Source: Mesostigma viride (taxonomy: Eukaryota > Streptophyta > Mesostigmatophyceae > Mesostigmatales > Mesostigmataceae). Taken from it: a stretch of DNA of 64,000 nucleotides. Position numbers and translations under genes: made by a program. The notes beneath the pieces were generated by a model, which worked only from the letters and a program-made list of their open reading frames with translations, was not told the origin of the DNA and did not search any database. Positions within the stretch are counted from its first letter, which is position 1. Every line of letters begins with the position of its first letter. Location of the stretch: NCBI GenBank assembly GCA_009746045.1, contig RPFO01000324.1, positions 15,001-79,000 on the forward strand, given 5' to 3'. Positions 23,920 through 38,349 of this stretch are shown here, one piece after another.

Positions 23920-24723
23920 GTCATTGGTGGGTCGAAGTTGATGTCTTTTCTGTTTGTGCACATTGCGCATATGCAGGACGACTGTGACGAGATCGCAAAG
24001 GCTGGTGGGCAGCGATTGACGCAAGTCGACGTCAAGTCCACACCAACGGAGCTAAAGGAGGCGATTGTGGACAAGTGGCCGGACTTCATCCAGCATTGCT
24101 TCAACGCGTGGTGGCAAGCGGACGCCTCCAAGGAATGTCTCTCAAGGATGCGGGTGGGGGACCTTGTATGCCACACAGATTACGCCGAGAACTACCAGTC
24201 TTACACCTATCACAATCTCCAAGCACAGTATTGGCATCCAGTCACATTTGTCCTTATGCCCTGGATCGTGCGCTACTTGGATCCAGCGTCGGGAAAGGTC
24301 GTGAGAAGGGAGTTTCACTTCATCGGACAGGGCGGAATGAAAAGGGACGGGCGGGCCCTCCGTTTTGCTATCCTCAAAATCCTGGCGACACTACGGTCAG
24401 AAGGGGTAGAGGTGAAGCGCTTCATTGGGTGGTCGGACAATTGCTCCATGCAGTTCAAGTCAAGGAATGTGATCGCGGAAGTGGCCCGGCTGCTGACGGA
24501 GGATCCGCACCTGGAGTCATTTGAGTGGAATTACTTTGGGGAGCAGCACGGAAAGGGGGAGGTGGATGGAGCTGGTGGGACTGTGAAGTGCATGTTGAGG
24601 AGGTGGCACATCAGGGAAGAGAACCAGGACAAACAGACGGCCGCCCAGTTGGTGGAGAATCTGGCGTCGGGGGCGGTGGGCGGGACCACAACGACCAGGC
24701 GTAACTTCTTCGAGTTCCCCGAG

Positions 24724-24886
24724 GTAATTAAGTGTACAGTCCTTGTTCAGGGAATAGTTACGCCGGCCGTCGTTTCTAGGGCGTTCTTGGAGTCCTGGCG
24801 ATCAGGAGTGCTTAATAAAACACAACTAGCTCGATGGTCTCGTAACTTCAACTTTCCCTTGTGCAAATCTTGTCTTCGACGCGCAG
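24724..24886 (+). other. Transposase intron with CGCCGGCCGTCG motif
   Basis: 163 bases, donor GAG|GTAATT, acceptor GACGCGCAG, phase 0. CGCCGGCCGTCG lies at 24761-24772 followed by TTTC, as in the other intron and the upstream units. Downstream coding resumes in a different frame with a CYCGGAC cysteine motif. Confidence 0.65.
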
Positions 24887-25544
24887 GTGCTTCCTTACAG
24901 CCCAGGGCGCGGCAAAATCAAAGGAGTGAAGAAGGCGCACTGGTGGCGCATGGACAAGTCGAATGTGACGCGCTTAATGCTGCGCCAGTATTCCTGCTAT
25001 TGTGGCGGTGCGTGCGCCGAGGAAAGGTGGTGGGATTGTCGAAAGGAGTGGACCGACATGGACGGCTGGAATGTGGGAGGTGCTCGGATGAAGCTCCACA
25101 AACTGGGGGAGCCAGTGCAAAGGAACCCAAACGGACAAGGGGGGCACGCAGGGACGCGACTGAACAGACTACAGGCAGAGAGGACGATGATGGGAAGGAG
25201 ACTGAAGAGACATTTTTGCCGTCGAGTCCTACTCTGGTGATGAGTCCCACGATCCAGATCATCCATATTGGCTAGCGGAAGTCTTGCAGGAGCCTTATCA
25301 GGTGGCCGCTACTTTCGTGAGGCGAGTGGCCGACAGAAACGGCAAGGTCGATAGGGAGTTGTTCCGTAAGGGACAATGGGTGGTGGGGGTGCGCTACTGG
25401 GACAGATTTCCGGGTATGGCGACGATGTTCAAAATGGACGCCGATGCCCAACCTGAACAGCCAAACTTGGTCAATTGCTACCTGTGCATGGACGCGGGGT
25501 TCGAAGGGTGGTTTTACCGGATTAGGATACATTTTTTTGTTTAG

Positions 25545-25895
25545 GATACATTTGATGCACTGTGCAGTTTTCAGATGTGTTTGAGGGGGTTGATTGCGCC
25601 TAACATGCATTTTATTGAAGCAATGAGTTTCCCAAGATATACATGATATAAACTAAGACAATTGACCCATTAAGGCAATGAGACAACATCAATAAGACAA
25701 CATATGCCAATTGAATAAGACAACTCAACCTTACAGGACGTTGGGCCATCATACGTCCGGAATAATTGTCTCACTTATTACATAACCAAACTTTTTGAGG
25801 GATCGCCATGGTTGCATGGTTTCCACACATGCGCCCTGCACTCATGTGCATCAAAGGTGTTGCGTCTAGTGCCAACTCAGTGTCAAAGAACTGAT
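25545..25895. other. Intergenic between convergent genes
   Basis: AT-rich with repeated AAGACAA/GAGACAACA words. It separates the 3' ends of the plus-strand transposase and the minus-strand polyQ gene. Parts resemble 36540-36650. No gene seen. Confidence 0.4.
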
Positions 25896-28724
<2,829 letters not shown>

Positions 28725-28865
28725 AGTTCCCGTGGCTAGTGCCCATCACCTTCCACCTTGAGCGAAGTCACGAATTCAAGCGCGAAGTGCATTTGAATCA
28801 AGCGGGAACTGGGTGACACTGCTTGAAGACGTGCAGCTCCAAGGCATGCAAATGATGCAATGTAT

Positions 28866-29905
28866 CAAAGATACGATACGCAAAGTTCAGGTGTTCAGGT
28901 GAAGCCGTGAAGACGTGAAGCCGTGAAGCCGTGAAGACGTGGTGAAGACAGGTGAAGACGTGGTGAAGACGTGAAGACGTGAAGACGTGAAGACGTGAAG
29001 ACGTGAAGACACGATACGGCAAGTTCAGGTGAAGTTCAGGTGTTCAGGTGAAGCCGTGAAGACGTGAAGACGTGAAGCCGTGAAGCCGTGGTGAAGACAG
29101 GTGAAGACGCGGTGAAGACGTGAAGACGTGAAGACGTGAAGACGTGAAGACGTGAAGACACGATACGGCAAGTTCAGGTGAAGTTCAGGTGTTCAGGTGA
29201 AGCCGTGAAGACGTGAAGCCGTGAAGCCGTGAAGACGTGGTGAAGACAGGTGAAGACGCGGTGAAGACGTGAAGACGTGAAGACGTGAAGACGTGAAGAC
29301 GTGAAGACACGATACGGCAAGTTCAGGTGAAGTTCAGGTGTTCAGGTGAAGCCGTGAAGACGTGAAGCCGTGAAGCCGTGAAGACGTGGTGAAGACAGGT
29401 GAAGACGCGGTGAAGACGTGAAGACGTGAAGACGTGAAGACGTGAAGACGTGAAGACACGATACGGCAAGTTCAGGTGAAGTTCAGGTGTTCAGGTGAAG
29501 CCGTGAAGACGTGAAGCCGTGAAGCCGTGAAGACGTGGTGAAGACAGGTGAAGACGCGGTGAAGACGTGAAGACGTGAAGACGTGAAGACGTGAAGACGT
29601 GAAGACACGATACGGCAAGTTCAGGTGAAGTTCAGGTGTTCAGGTGAAGCCGTGAAGACGTGAAGCCGTGAAGCCGTGAAGACGTGGTGAAGACAGGTGA
29701 AGACGCGGTGAAGACGTGAAGACGTGAAGACGTGAAGACGTGAAGACGTGAAGACACGATACGGCAAGTTCAGGTGAAGTTCAGGTGTTCAGGTGAAGCC
29801 GTGAAGACGTGAAGCCGTGAAGCCGTGAAGACGTGGTGAAGACAGGTGAAGACGCGGTGAAGACGTGAAGACGTGAAGACGTGAAGACGTGAAGACAAGT
29901 TGCAG
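28866..29905. repeat. 149-bp satellite built from an 8-bp subrepeat
   Basis: The landmark CGATACGGCAAG recurs at about 29012, 29161, 29310, 29459, 29608 and 29757, a constant 149-base period, about seven copies in all. Inside each copy GTGAAGAC is repeated head to tail with GTGAAGCC variants, plus AGTTCAGGTG boxes. It lies between two divergently oriented genes. Confidence 0.9.
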
Positions 29906-29939
29906 CACTCAGCCGCAGCAGTCGCACGCAGGTAGAAAC

Positions 29940-30408
29940 GATAATTTGTTTGAATCTGTCAAGACCCCATCGAATGTAAAACAGGTTTTTCGTAAAGAAA
30001 TCCGATGTGTGGGCGGGCTTTACATAGTTGCGATTTCTGGCCTGCGATTTCTGGCCTGCGCTGGTTGTCTCTTTTATAGTGCTTCTGCCCAAGCACTACC
30101 GGCTGTAAAACAGTATACTTCTTGAAGAAATCAGTTGGGGCTTTGTTGGGCGTCACATTTGACCGGTGGGCGGAGTTTCCTGCTTCTGTGAAGGCGCCAT
30201 CGAATGTAGATCAGTAGATTTTCTAAAGAAATCTGAGGTGTGGGCGGGGCCTTTATTGCTTGTGTCCATCCACCACCGGATGTAGAACAGTAGACTTATT
30301 GAAGAAAACAGTTTGGGGCTTTGTTGGGCGCCACATTTGAGCGGTGGGCGGGGTTTCTTGCTTCTGTCCAAGCACCACCGGGTGTAATACAGTAGATTTC
30401 CTATTAAC
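29940..30408 (+). promoter_or_regulatory. Tandem ~100-bp upstream repeats of the DUF7869 gene
   Basis: Four to five diverged copies of a unit containing CACCACCGGRTGTAAAACAGTAGA, GAAGAAATCAG and TTTGTTGGGCGNCACATTTGA, with repeated GTGGGCGGGG boxes. The last copy ends immediately before the ATG at 30409. Their placement suggests 5' regulatory or leader sequence; I saw no clear TATA box. A 25-base piece (CGATTTCTGGCCTGCGCTGG and following) recurs near 37518. Confidence 0.45.
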
Positions 30409-33400
30409 ATGGATGAAGAATGGGATGTGCCAGACCTGGTGGATTCGGATGCGAGTTCTGAAGCTAGTTGGGGCGTAGATTCTGACGGCTCTGACGACGA
30501 CCTGCTTCACACGGAAATGGGGCCCGGCACGTCTTCCTCTCGAGCGAAGCGCAGTGGGAAGAAAGATGGCGCCCGGCTTCTCGCCTCCAAATTGAAGTCC
30601 GTTGACAAGGACATCGCCAAGGCCAGGAAGTGCGGTCCGACTTGTGGGGAGCATTGCCTCGAGAAGGTGGGCACCTTACTTACCGATACCAGGTCGTGGA
30701 CTGCCTTTCGAGAGTACCTGTACAACCAAACGGACCAGCAGCGCATGGCCTCCCTTTGCGACGTGATCCGGTCGGCCGGCGTGGGCAACATCGAGGTAGA
30801 ATCCCCTGCCGACGGTGGCCGTTACAAGAAGTACATCATTACCGGCCCTTTACACGTGGACGTGGTGATTGCGGGGTGCATGTACACCGTCACCGGTTGT
30901 GCATCTGCCATCCGGAAGATGGCCGGCGTTACCCGGGCGACTTGGAACAATCTGGTGGCGTCGGTCGTGTCGGCGAAAGAGTATTTCCTGACCGTGCATC
31001 CCAACGACCTAGCGACTTTCGGTGTTGGTCTGGAGCACGCACCACCTGAGCGTGATGCTCGGGGGCGTTCGGAGGTTGGCGAACACGCAGCAATGTGGAT
31101 GCACGAGTTGGTGCAGCAGATCGCAGACCATGACCCGACTCATGCTGGCGTTGTCTTCATGGACGTCATGTCCATCAAGGAGATGCACGCCATGTACGTT
31201 GAAGACGTGGTGGCAGAAGCGGGGGAAGGGGCCAAGGTGCTAGGCTACAACGCATTCTACCGCATCTGGCGCACCTACTGCAAAGGCGACTACTTCCCAG
31301 GGCAGAGGAGCCCGAAGGTGGTGGTATGCCCGCACAACAAGAGCACCGGTCACTGCGCGGACTGCGTGGAACTGCGCATGCGGCGCCGCGGTGCTTCAAC
31401 TGAGGCACAACGGCAGTACGTCGACAACCAAATCAAGCAGCATGTCGCTCTGGCCTGGTTTACCCGCCAGAACTATTGGTTGAGGCGCGAGCTTGCCTGC
31501 GCGATGGTGGCCGCTATGTTGACGGCCATTTTGTCGATCAACCTCGACAAGCTGGATCACGCCAAGACATACTGGCCGAAGCTGGTGGGGGGGCCCGACT
31601 CATGGGGCAGCTATGCAGGTGGCATGATGCCGTTCTCGCTCTTCTGTGCGGCCGTCCATGGGTACAAGGCGATGTGGTTCATCGTTCTCGCATGGGTCCT
31701 CATGACCGACAACCTCTCCGGCAGTGTCACCGTCACGATGCTGATGCACATCCTGGCGCAGTTGATGAGGGACCAGCCATGGAGGAGGGCGGGGCTGCCG
31801 CACATGCCCAGGTGTTTGTGCCTGCAACTGGACGGTGGGAGTGAAAACCGGAATCACACCGTCTTACTGTTTGCATGGTGGCTCGTACACGTTGGCTTCT
31901 TCGACGTCGTCGAAATGCACCGCATGCTCGTGGGCCACACGCACGCCGACCCAGATCAGAAATTCGGCGTGCTTGTGGCCTACATGAGACACGCTGTGGC
32001 GGGGGGGCCTAGCTTCGTGCACAAGTACCCAACTTTGGAGAGCTGGGTGGCGGCCATAGAAGAGGCATTCCGTCAGCCTAGTGGTGCAGCTGCGAACTGC
32101 AACTCGACCGTCCCCGCTGGCACGGAGGTCAAGGTATTGGGGGTCGCTTACGATGTCAGGAACTTTCTCACTCCGTTGCAGCGCGAGTCGTTTGCCGGTT
32201 GGTGCAGCACAGTAGATTGGATGACCGGTAGGGAGGATCAGGTTATCAAGGTCACCAGGGTGCGTGGTGATGTCGTGCAGCCTGCGTGCAGCGAGGCGCA
32301 GCCGGCGCACGGAGGGGCGGCGCCATCGGTGCGCGGCGGGGCGGCAGCGGCGGCGCAGCCGGCACGCGGCGGGGCGGGGCAGTCAGCGGGCAGCGGGGCG
32401 GCGCTGCCGGTGCGCGGCGGGGCGGGGCAGTCGACGGGCGGCGGGGCAGGGCCGTCGACGGGCGGCGGGCCAGCGGTGCTGCCGGCGCGCGCGGGCGGCG
32501 GGGCGGGGCAGTCGGCGCGCGGGGGGCCAGCGGCGCTGCCGGCGCGCGTGGGCGGCGGGGCGGGGCTGTCGACGGGCGGCGGGGCGGGGCAGTCGACGGG
32601 CGGCGGGGCAGGGCCGTCGGCGTGCGGGGGGCCAGCGGTGCTGCCGGCGCGCGTGGGCGGCGGGGCGGGGCTGTCGACGGGCGGCGGGGCGGGGCAGTCG
32701 ACGGGCGGCGGGGCAGGGCCGTCGGCGTGCGGGGGGCCAGCGGTGCTGCCGGCGCGCGTGGGCGGCGGGGCGGGGCTGTCGACGGGCGGCGGGGCGGGGC
32801 AGTCGGCGTGCGGGGGGCCAGCGGTGCTGCCGGCGCGCGTGGGCGGCGGGGCGGGGCTGTCGACGGGCGGCGTGGCGGGGCAGTCAGCGCGCGGGGGGCC
32901 AGCGGCGCTGCCGGCGCGCGTGGGCGGCGGGGCGGGGCTGTCGACGGGCGGCGGGGCGGGGCAGTCGACGGGCGGCGTGGCGGGGCGGTCGGCGTGCGGG
33001 GGGCCAGCGGCGCTGCCGGCGCGCGTGGGCGGCGGGGCGGGGCTGTCGACGGGCGGCGGGGCGGGGCAGTCGACGGGCGGCGGGGCAGGGCGGTCGGCGT
33101 GCGGGGGGCCAGCGGCGCTGCCGGCGCGCGTGGGCGGCGGGGCGGGGCTGTCGACGGGCGGCGGGGCGGGGCAGTCGACGGGCGGCGGGGCAGGGCCGTC
33201 GGCGCGCGGGGGGCCAGCGGCGCTGCCGGCGCGCGTGGGCGGCGGGGCGGGGCTGTCGACGGGCGGCGGGGCGGGGCAGTCGACGGGCGGGGGGCCAGCG
33301 GTGCTGCCGGCGCGCGTGGGCGGCGGGGCGGGGCTGTCGACGGGCGGCGGGGCGGGGCAGTCGGCGTGCGGGGGGCCAGCGGTGCTGCCGGCGCGCGTGG

Positions 33401-35579
33401 GCGGCGGGGCGGGGCTGTCGACGGGCGGCGGGGCGGGGCCGTCGGCGCGCGGGGGCCAGCGGCGCTGCCGGCGCGCGTGGGCGGCGGGGCGGGGCTGTCG
33501 ACGGGCGGCGTGGCGGGGCAGTCGGCGCGCGGGGGGCCAGCGGCGCTGCCGGCGCGCGTGGGCGCCGGGGCGGGGCTGTCGACGGGCGGCGGGGCGGGGC
33601 AGTCGACGGGCGGCGGGGCAGGGCGGTCGGCGTGCGGGGGGCCAGCGGCGCTGCCGGCGCGCGTGGGCGGCGGGGCGGGGCTGTCAACGGGCGGCGGGGC
33701 GGGGCAGTCGACGGGCGGCGGGGCAGGGCCGTCGGCGTGCGGGGGGCCAGCGGCGCTGCCGGCGCGCGTGGGCGGCGGGCCGGCGCAGCTGGCATGCGGC
33801 GGGGCGGGGCTGTCGACGGGCGGCGGGGCGGGGCAGTCGACGGGCGGCGGGGCAGGGCGGTCGGCGTGCGGGGGGCCAGCGGCGCTGCCGGCGCGCGTGG
33901 GCGGCGGGGCGGGGCTGTCGACGGGCGGCGGGGCGGGGCAGTCGACGGGCGGCGGGGCGGGGCAGCCGGCGCGCGGCGGGCCGGAGGCGCAGCCGGCGGG
34001 CGGCGGAGCGGCACAGCCGGTGCCTGAAAAACGCGGTCGCTCAATGAAGGTGCACCACGCCGTCTTCTTCCAGGTACAGGGCAACGCAGAGACCTGGTTG
34101 TCCTACCGGACCACGGAGTCCCAAAAGACGCCGTGGCAGCCCGCGGGGACTCGACAGGAAGGCGCGCCACGGTGCGGGAAGGCGATGACACAGCCTTACA
34201 AGTTTGATGCGGAGGGGCGGCCGCTGTTTGGCGTCCGACTTGTGGATCCAGACCGCATTCCGATGTTGCAGGACACCCCAGCCTTCGCACCATTGAACAT
34301 GGAGTTTCTGGGGAAGGAGCTGGAGTCGATCAAAACAAGGGTCGAGAAGTTGCCCCATGGCATCTGGCAGTGGTACTTTCCGCCCGACACCATCAAGCCA
34401 AACGAGGCCTTTTTCGCAAAAGTCCCACATGCCCCTGAGGAGGTGCCTGAGGAGTGGCGCCCTTTGCCGTGGCCATCTCGCGCGGACATCTCCGCCCTGC
34501 GTGAGCACGATGCAGCGCCTGAACCACCACCGACGCAAGAAGAGCACTTCATGGCGTTGGTCGACGCAGAGGCGGTGCGCGTCACCCCGCTGGTAGACCG
34601 AGTTCTTCATGATGGCCACACACAGCAGGAATGGGCGGCAGAAGACAGGGCCATGACAGCCAAGGTCGCTTACTTGAAGCGCATGCAAGGCGTTGAGAAA
34701 GGCTCCGCTGTTCTATACTGGCACCCTTCAGCTGGTATTCTCTGCAACTCGAAGCTCACGTGGACTCCAGTCCTCTTTGGCATCATCAAGGAGGTGGTTG
34801 CGAAGGAGGATGGCGGCCAACCTTCTATTGAGCTCTTTGTATACCGCGCTAAGCATTTGCGTGACACGTGGCACCCGTGGAACCCAGACATTGCGCAATG
34901 GCCCCATCCGCCAACCACTGCGGCGCACACGGTGATCATCACCGCGTCAGACCTCGTCTTGACACAAGTGGTGGGCAAGCGAGGTCAGCCGCCCCATGCA
35001 GTCTCCTTGGGTGCGAACAAAAAGCTCACCAAGGAGTGCCTAAAGGCGCTGAAGGAGGTGCCCTATGACGCGGAACACCCGGTCGTGAAGTGGCAAGATG
35101 CTGAATGCTCGAAGGGCATCGTCGGCATGGCGAAGGCATGCTGGGAAGGCATAAGGCTGCAGGTCAAGAGTGGCAGCCGCAACCTCGTAGGGCAAGTCGT
35201 GTGTCATTGGGCGTCGGAGCGTGTGACATCCGCGGACGGTCGCACCGAAAGCCGGGACGGCAGGTACCATGGTCGTGTCGCTGTTGTCGACACGCAAAAC
35301 GACATGGTAGCCATGTACTGGGGTGCCCGTTGGGAGGAGGACGCGGTTTCTTGTGTGCCTCTCCACGAGCTGGAGGCACAGATCTGCGGGTGCCCCGGTG
35401 TGGTCGTCCCTGCGTTGCAAGCGCCGGATATCACCCTGGCCGAGGCTCGATTGCGCGAGATGGTTCCACCCAGCGACGATGTGGCGGAGAACAACAACGC
35501 AGGCGCCTCCCGGCGTCGGAAGCGAGCGCTCATCCTTGCCGATGACGATGACGACGACGACGACGACGACGACTGCTGA
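30409..35579 (+). CDS. DUF7869-domain transposon-type protein with GC-rich repeat domain; one frameshift
   Basis: The ATG at 30409 opens an acidic, Ser-rich N-terminus. Residues about 60-330 include a conserved-looking HCADC cysteine motif. The DUF7869-type core contains SINLDKLDHAKTYWP (about 377), LDGGSENRNH (about 475) and GHTHADPDQKFG (about 509), resembling an RNase H-fold nuclease with acidic residues in the expected places. A low-complexity Gly/Ala/Pro/Ser domain of ~33-residue repeats follows (32280-34020). It contains a one-base deletion: five G at 33451-33455 where sister units have six. The downstream frame continues to 35579 with two Tudor/chromo-like beta-rich segments (about 34700-34960 and 35170-35390) and a terminal run of eleven Asp followed by Cys. 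Read across the deletion this is one gene of about 1,720 codons. Function is inferred from DUF7869 proteins being common in transposon-rich genomes. Confidence 0.65.
32280..34020 (+). repeat. GC-rich ~100-bp coding repeat (GCGGGGCGGGGCAGTCGACG type)
   Basis: More than a dozen units of about 60-130 bases with GTCGACGGGCGGCGGGGCGG and CCAGCGGCGCTGCCGGCGCG blocks. All frames on both strands are open through it, which produces several long spurious reading frames. Unit variants include a GCAGCTGGCATGCGGC insert near 33783. Confidence 0.85.
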
Positions 35580-36530
35580 AGCGCGAGCAGCGGTTGTTGT
35601 CATTGAGCTGCTCATGTGCTGCTGCTGCTGCTGCTGCTGCTGTGCTGCCATGCTACTGTTGCTGCATTGCTGCCGTGCTGCTGTTGTGCTGTTGTGCTGA
35701 TGTGTTGCTGCATTGCTGCCGTGCCGCTGATGTATTGCTGTCGTGCTGCTGCCGTGCTGCTGTGTTGATGCACTGCTGCATTACGGCCGTGCTGCTGAGC
35801 TACAGTTGTGCTGCTGCTGTGCTACGGTCATGCTGCTGCTGTGTTGCTGGGCTGATGTGTTGTTGCATTGATGTAGTGGCTATTGTTCCGCTACTACAAT
35901 TTGCTACTGATGCCGCTGCTGGTGCTTTTTTGCATGGCAGTGCCCGCTATGTTCACACCACTGTTGCCGCGGTTGGTATCGCGTGATTTCCACCGGTTGT
36001 GCGTTGACATGTGTTACTCATGCATTTCCCGCTATATTTGGTAGCACGCGGTTTCGCGTTAGTTAGGTGCAGACAGCTGCATGTAGACAAACATCTTGTT
36101 TAAGTCGGTCAATTAACGGTTCTTGACGCATCATGGTCCAAGTCGACCGACCTGTAGGGACCAGTAGAGCAATTGTCTAGGAGAAAGAGCGTGATCGCTG
36201 CAGAAGCCGCGTGGCAGCCGTGGCTGTACCTGTAGTACGACCTGCATATATATGGATACTGTATTTGGATACTGGGTTGTTTATCAATTCTGGTTTTAAT
36301 TTATTTAGTGTACCTGGTGTTGGCATGCCAACTCAGTGCTAAACTACTTTATGCACAATGATGCAACTTGATGCTATAGTGACGTGCCACGATGTAACTT
36401 TATTAACTTCACCATTAGTCATGGGGTCAATAGGATTGCTCATTATGCCATGTTAACATGAACCATGGGTTACGTAATAGTGAAAACAGTAATCATGATG
36501 CTCCACTTGAAGTCTCCAACATGGTCATGT
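35580..36530. other. Gene-free: degenerate TGC/CTG repeat then unique sequence
   Basis: 35600-35880 is a decayed GCTGCTGTGCTGC-type repeat just after the DUF7869 stop; short Cys- or Ala-rich frames there are artefacts. From 35900 to 36530 I see only unique AT-balanced sequence with no coding signal. Confidence 0.5.
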
Positions 36531-36539
36531 TTGGAATTT

Positions 36540-36790
36540 TATTGATCATATTTACAATATATGAAAAGAGACAACAAACGTGGAAGCATGGCACGCCGAG
36601 GCCGATAATATATGTGTGAAATATGAAAAGAGACAACATCTTTGGCAAGCATGATCATATCATGCTTGCCAAACATATGAATGATATCGACCATGTCCAG
36701 AAACCATGTTTGCCAATGGTGCATTTAGGATACATTTGAAGCTGTGCAAATGTATCCTAATCCGGTAAAACCACCCAATGCCATTTGCAG
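36540..36790 (-). pseudogene. Inverted 3'-end scrap of the DDE-type transposase
   Basis: 36748-36776 is the exact reverse complement of 25506-25534 (29 bases), and the adjoining minus-strand codons read C-x4-G-x-GWFYRIRIH, matching the last residues of the plus-strand transposase. Neighbouring AT-rich sequence with GAGACAACA words also resembles the transposase 3' flank. Only the tail of a second, oppositely oriented copy is present. Confidence 0.6.
36641..36673. repeat. Perfect 15-bp hairpin
   Basis: TTTGGCAAGCATGAT, a three-base CAT loop, then ATCATGCTTGCCAAA. It lies within the inverted transposase tail. Confidence 0.8.
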
Positions 36791-36814
36791 TGCAAAAATC
36801 CAGAGGACACGACC

Positions 36815-37108
36815 TCATTGCTTCATATTTGTATGCAGAAGACTAAAAAAGTAACATGCATTAATGGCCCGCATGCATAAAGGGCCTGAATTCTGATGCG
36901 GGCCCAACGGCAGCACCGCCAAAGCAGATAAGGGCCCGCAGTCTGATGCGGGCCCCACGGCACCACCGCCATAGCAGAGCTCGAAGGTCGTGGTGCGCGT
37001 GAAACGTACGTATGCCCTTTGTCGGTAGGTGCCGTTGGGGTCAAATTGGGTGCCGCCAAAATCGGGCCGACGCGTCAATAGACTGAGGCCGTCGATGAGA
37101 GCCATCAT
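36815..37108 (-). CDS. Unrecognised 97-codon open frame
   Basis: The minus-strand frame runs from ATG at 37108 to a stop at 36815. It overlaps an internal direct duplication of about 55 bases (GATGCGGGCCC...ACGGCA near 36894 and 36950). The first 50 residues (TRRPDFGGTQFDPNGTYR) look non-repetitive, but I recognise no family. It could be an exon or chance. Confidence 0.2.
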   Translation of the reverse strand: MMALIDGLSLLTRRPDFGGTQFDPNGTYRQRAYVRFTRTTTFELCYGGGAVGPASDCGPLSALAVLPLGPHQNSGPLCMRAINACYFFSLLHTNMKQ

Positions 37109-37109
37109 G

Positions 37110-38349
37110 CGGCTTGGGGAACTTCAGCTAAGTTAACTTAACGCAAACCACTGGTCGCCCGCGTCGGGAACCGGCCCAACGGCTCTCCCGCAACAGAAAA
37201 TTACGCGGCATACTGCATAAGTCGTCGGATTGTTAGATTTCGACGGTCAAGATTTCATGATGAGGTTTGCGTTCAATTTGCCGCAGTTTGCCGCCCAGAG
37301 AAAGTAGTTGTTGGACTCGTTGCCCACGATGAAACACAATCAAGCAAGCCGTTTCCGGCCCCACCGTGTAGGTCATGTAGTCGCTCTTCACGTCAGCCAG
37401 CCGTAATTTCAATGCACAAGGCTACACATTTCCATCTCCATTCATATTCATAATCCTGCACGACTCGAAAACGCGGACAAGATAACGGCAGGCTCGAGCT
37501 ACCATGGTCCGGATTCTCCCGATTTCTGGCCTGCGCTGGTTGTCTCCTTGATATTGGCAACTCTCTCCGGTAAGAGATTTTCCGCAGTTTGGCTGTTTCG
37601 AAACGTTAATTAAGTGAGATGCCTTCGGATCAGGAGACTCACACAGCCGCGAAATCATGCCAAAGGTCATATGTTCGATCCCTTGCTGGTAGCTTCTGAG
37701 CTTTCTTATTTTCTGTGTTCCGCGGAATCTCAGATTTGGGCCGCTAGCGTTTTCACGTTTGTTGCTTTCTGATCCGACGACAACGTTGTGCCTTGCTCGT
37801 GTGACATCTGGCGCATGGTGTGATTCATGTGTATGGTGCTGCCTTGCCACATGGGGCTGCTTTGCCATAAGAGTGAGTGTTGGGTTCTACACATTTGCTG
37901 CATGGACCGTTAGGTGCTGGTGAGCTCTTCCTTGTAGAATCATGGTGATGTCTATGTCAAGGATCTGATGTCTTTTTTGTCTCTTGCACTGCTTTCATTT
38001 TAGGGGGAATTATAGGTGTCATTATTTTGGCATTTGAAGGTATAGATGTTTATCTGCAAGGGCCTGTTTTTTTTTCCCCCGGCCTCTTGCATGCATGGAT
38101 GTGTAGAATTGTATGTTGATGGAATTATGATTTGCCATACACATTTGCTGAGCTCAAGATCCTTGTAGAACGCTTACATCTATGTCAAGGATCTGATTTC
38201 TTTTCCTCTTGCGTATATTGTGTCGGTTTGCTTTATTTCTTGCAGGGACCACGAGAGTAAAATGCAAGCGGTTCCACTTTCAAGTCAGCATGTGACGCCC
38301 TGTCGACCGGCCCGCTTTGTTAGCTAGCTACCATATAGTATTTGATGAT
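37110..38349. other. Gene-free stretch with a diverged ~250-bp direct repeat
   Basis: The phrase CTATGTCAAGGATCTGAT occurs near 37952 and again near 38190, each preceded by CCTTGTAGAA, so the stretch holds two diverged copies of one unit. A minus-strand frame at 37422-37868 has no recognisable domain. Confidence 0.4.

Larger units (their letters stand above)
22210..25544 (+). pseudogene. DDE-type transposase-like gene, spliced, frame-broken
   Basis: An N-terminal region (22210-23045) precedes a Cys/His-rich segment (about 23180-23340: CACQHH, then CECGPECHAC). A catalytic-type core follows: DYAENYQ near 24180, SDNCSMQFKS near 24438 and HGKGEVDGAGGTVK near 24547. This D...SDxxSxQFK...HGKGxxDGxGGxxK pattern is shared by a large group of transposon-like proteins in animals and algae; I do not assign a superfamily. 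Two phase-0 introns are visible: 23767 (or 23839) to 23919, and 24724 to 24886. The final part ends in GWFYRIRIH near 25534. The frame changes at a G-rich tract (23054-23092) and again between about 25080 and 25210, so the copy is decayed, or the assembly has indels, or there are more introns. An in-frame ATG lies at 22270; the true start is uncertain. Confidence 0.6.

Noticed and set aside
32252-34293. Minus-strand and alternative-frame Pro/Arg/Ala proteins of 470-610 codons
   Set aside because: They are shadows of the GC-rich repeat in the DUF7869 gene. Only the frame continuous with the flanking domains is kept.
37615-37700. tRNA gene suggested by GTTCGATCCC near 37669
   Set aside because: No matching acceptor, D-arm or anticodon stem could be drawn; it is at best a B-box-like scrap.
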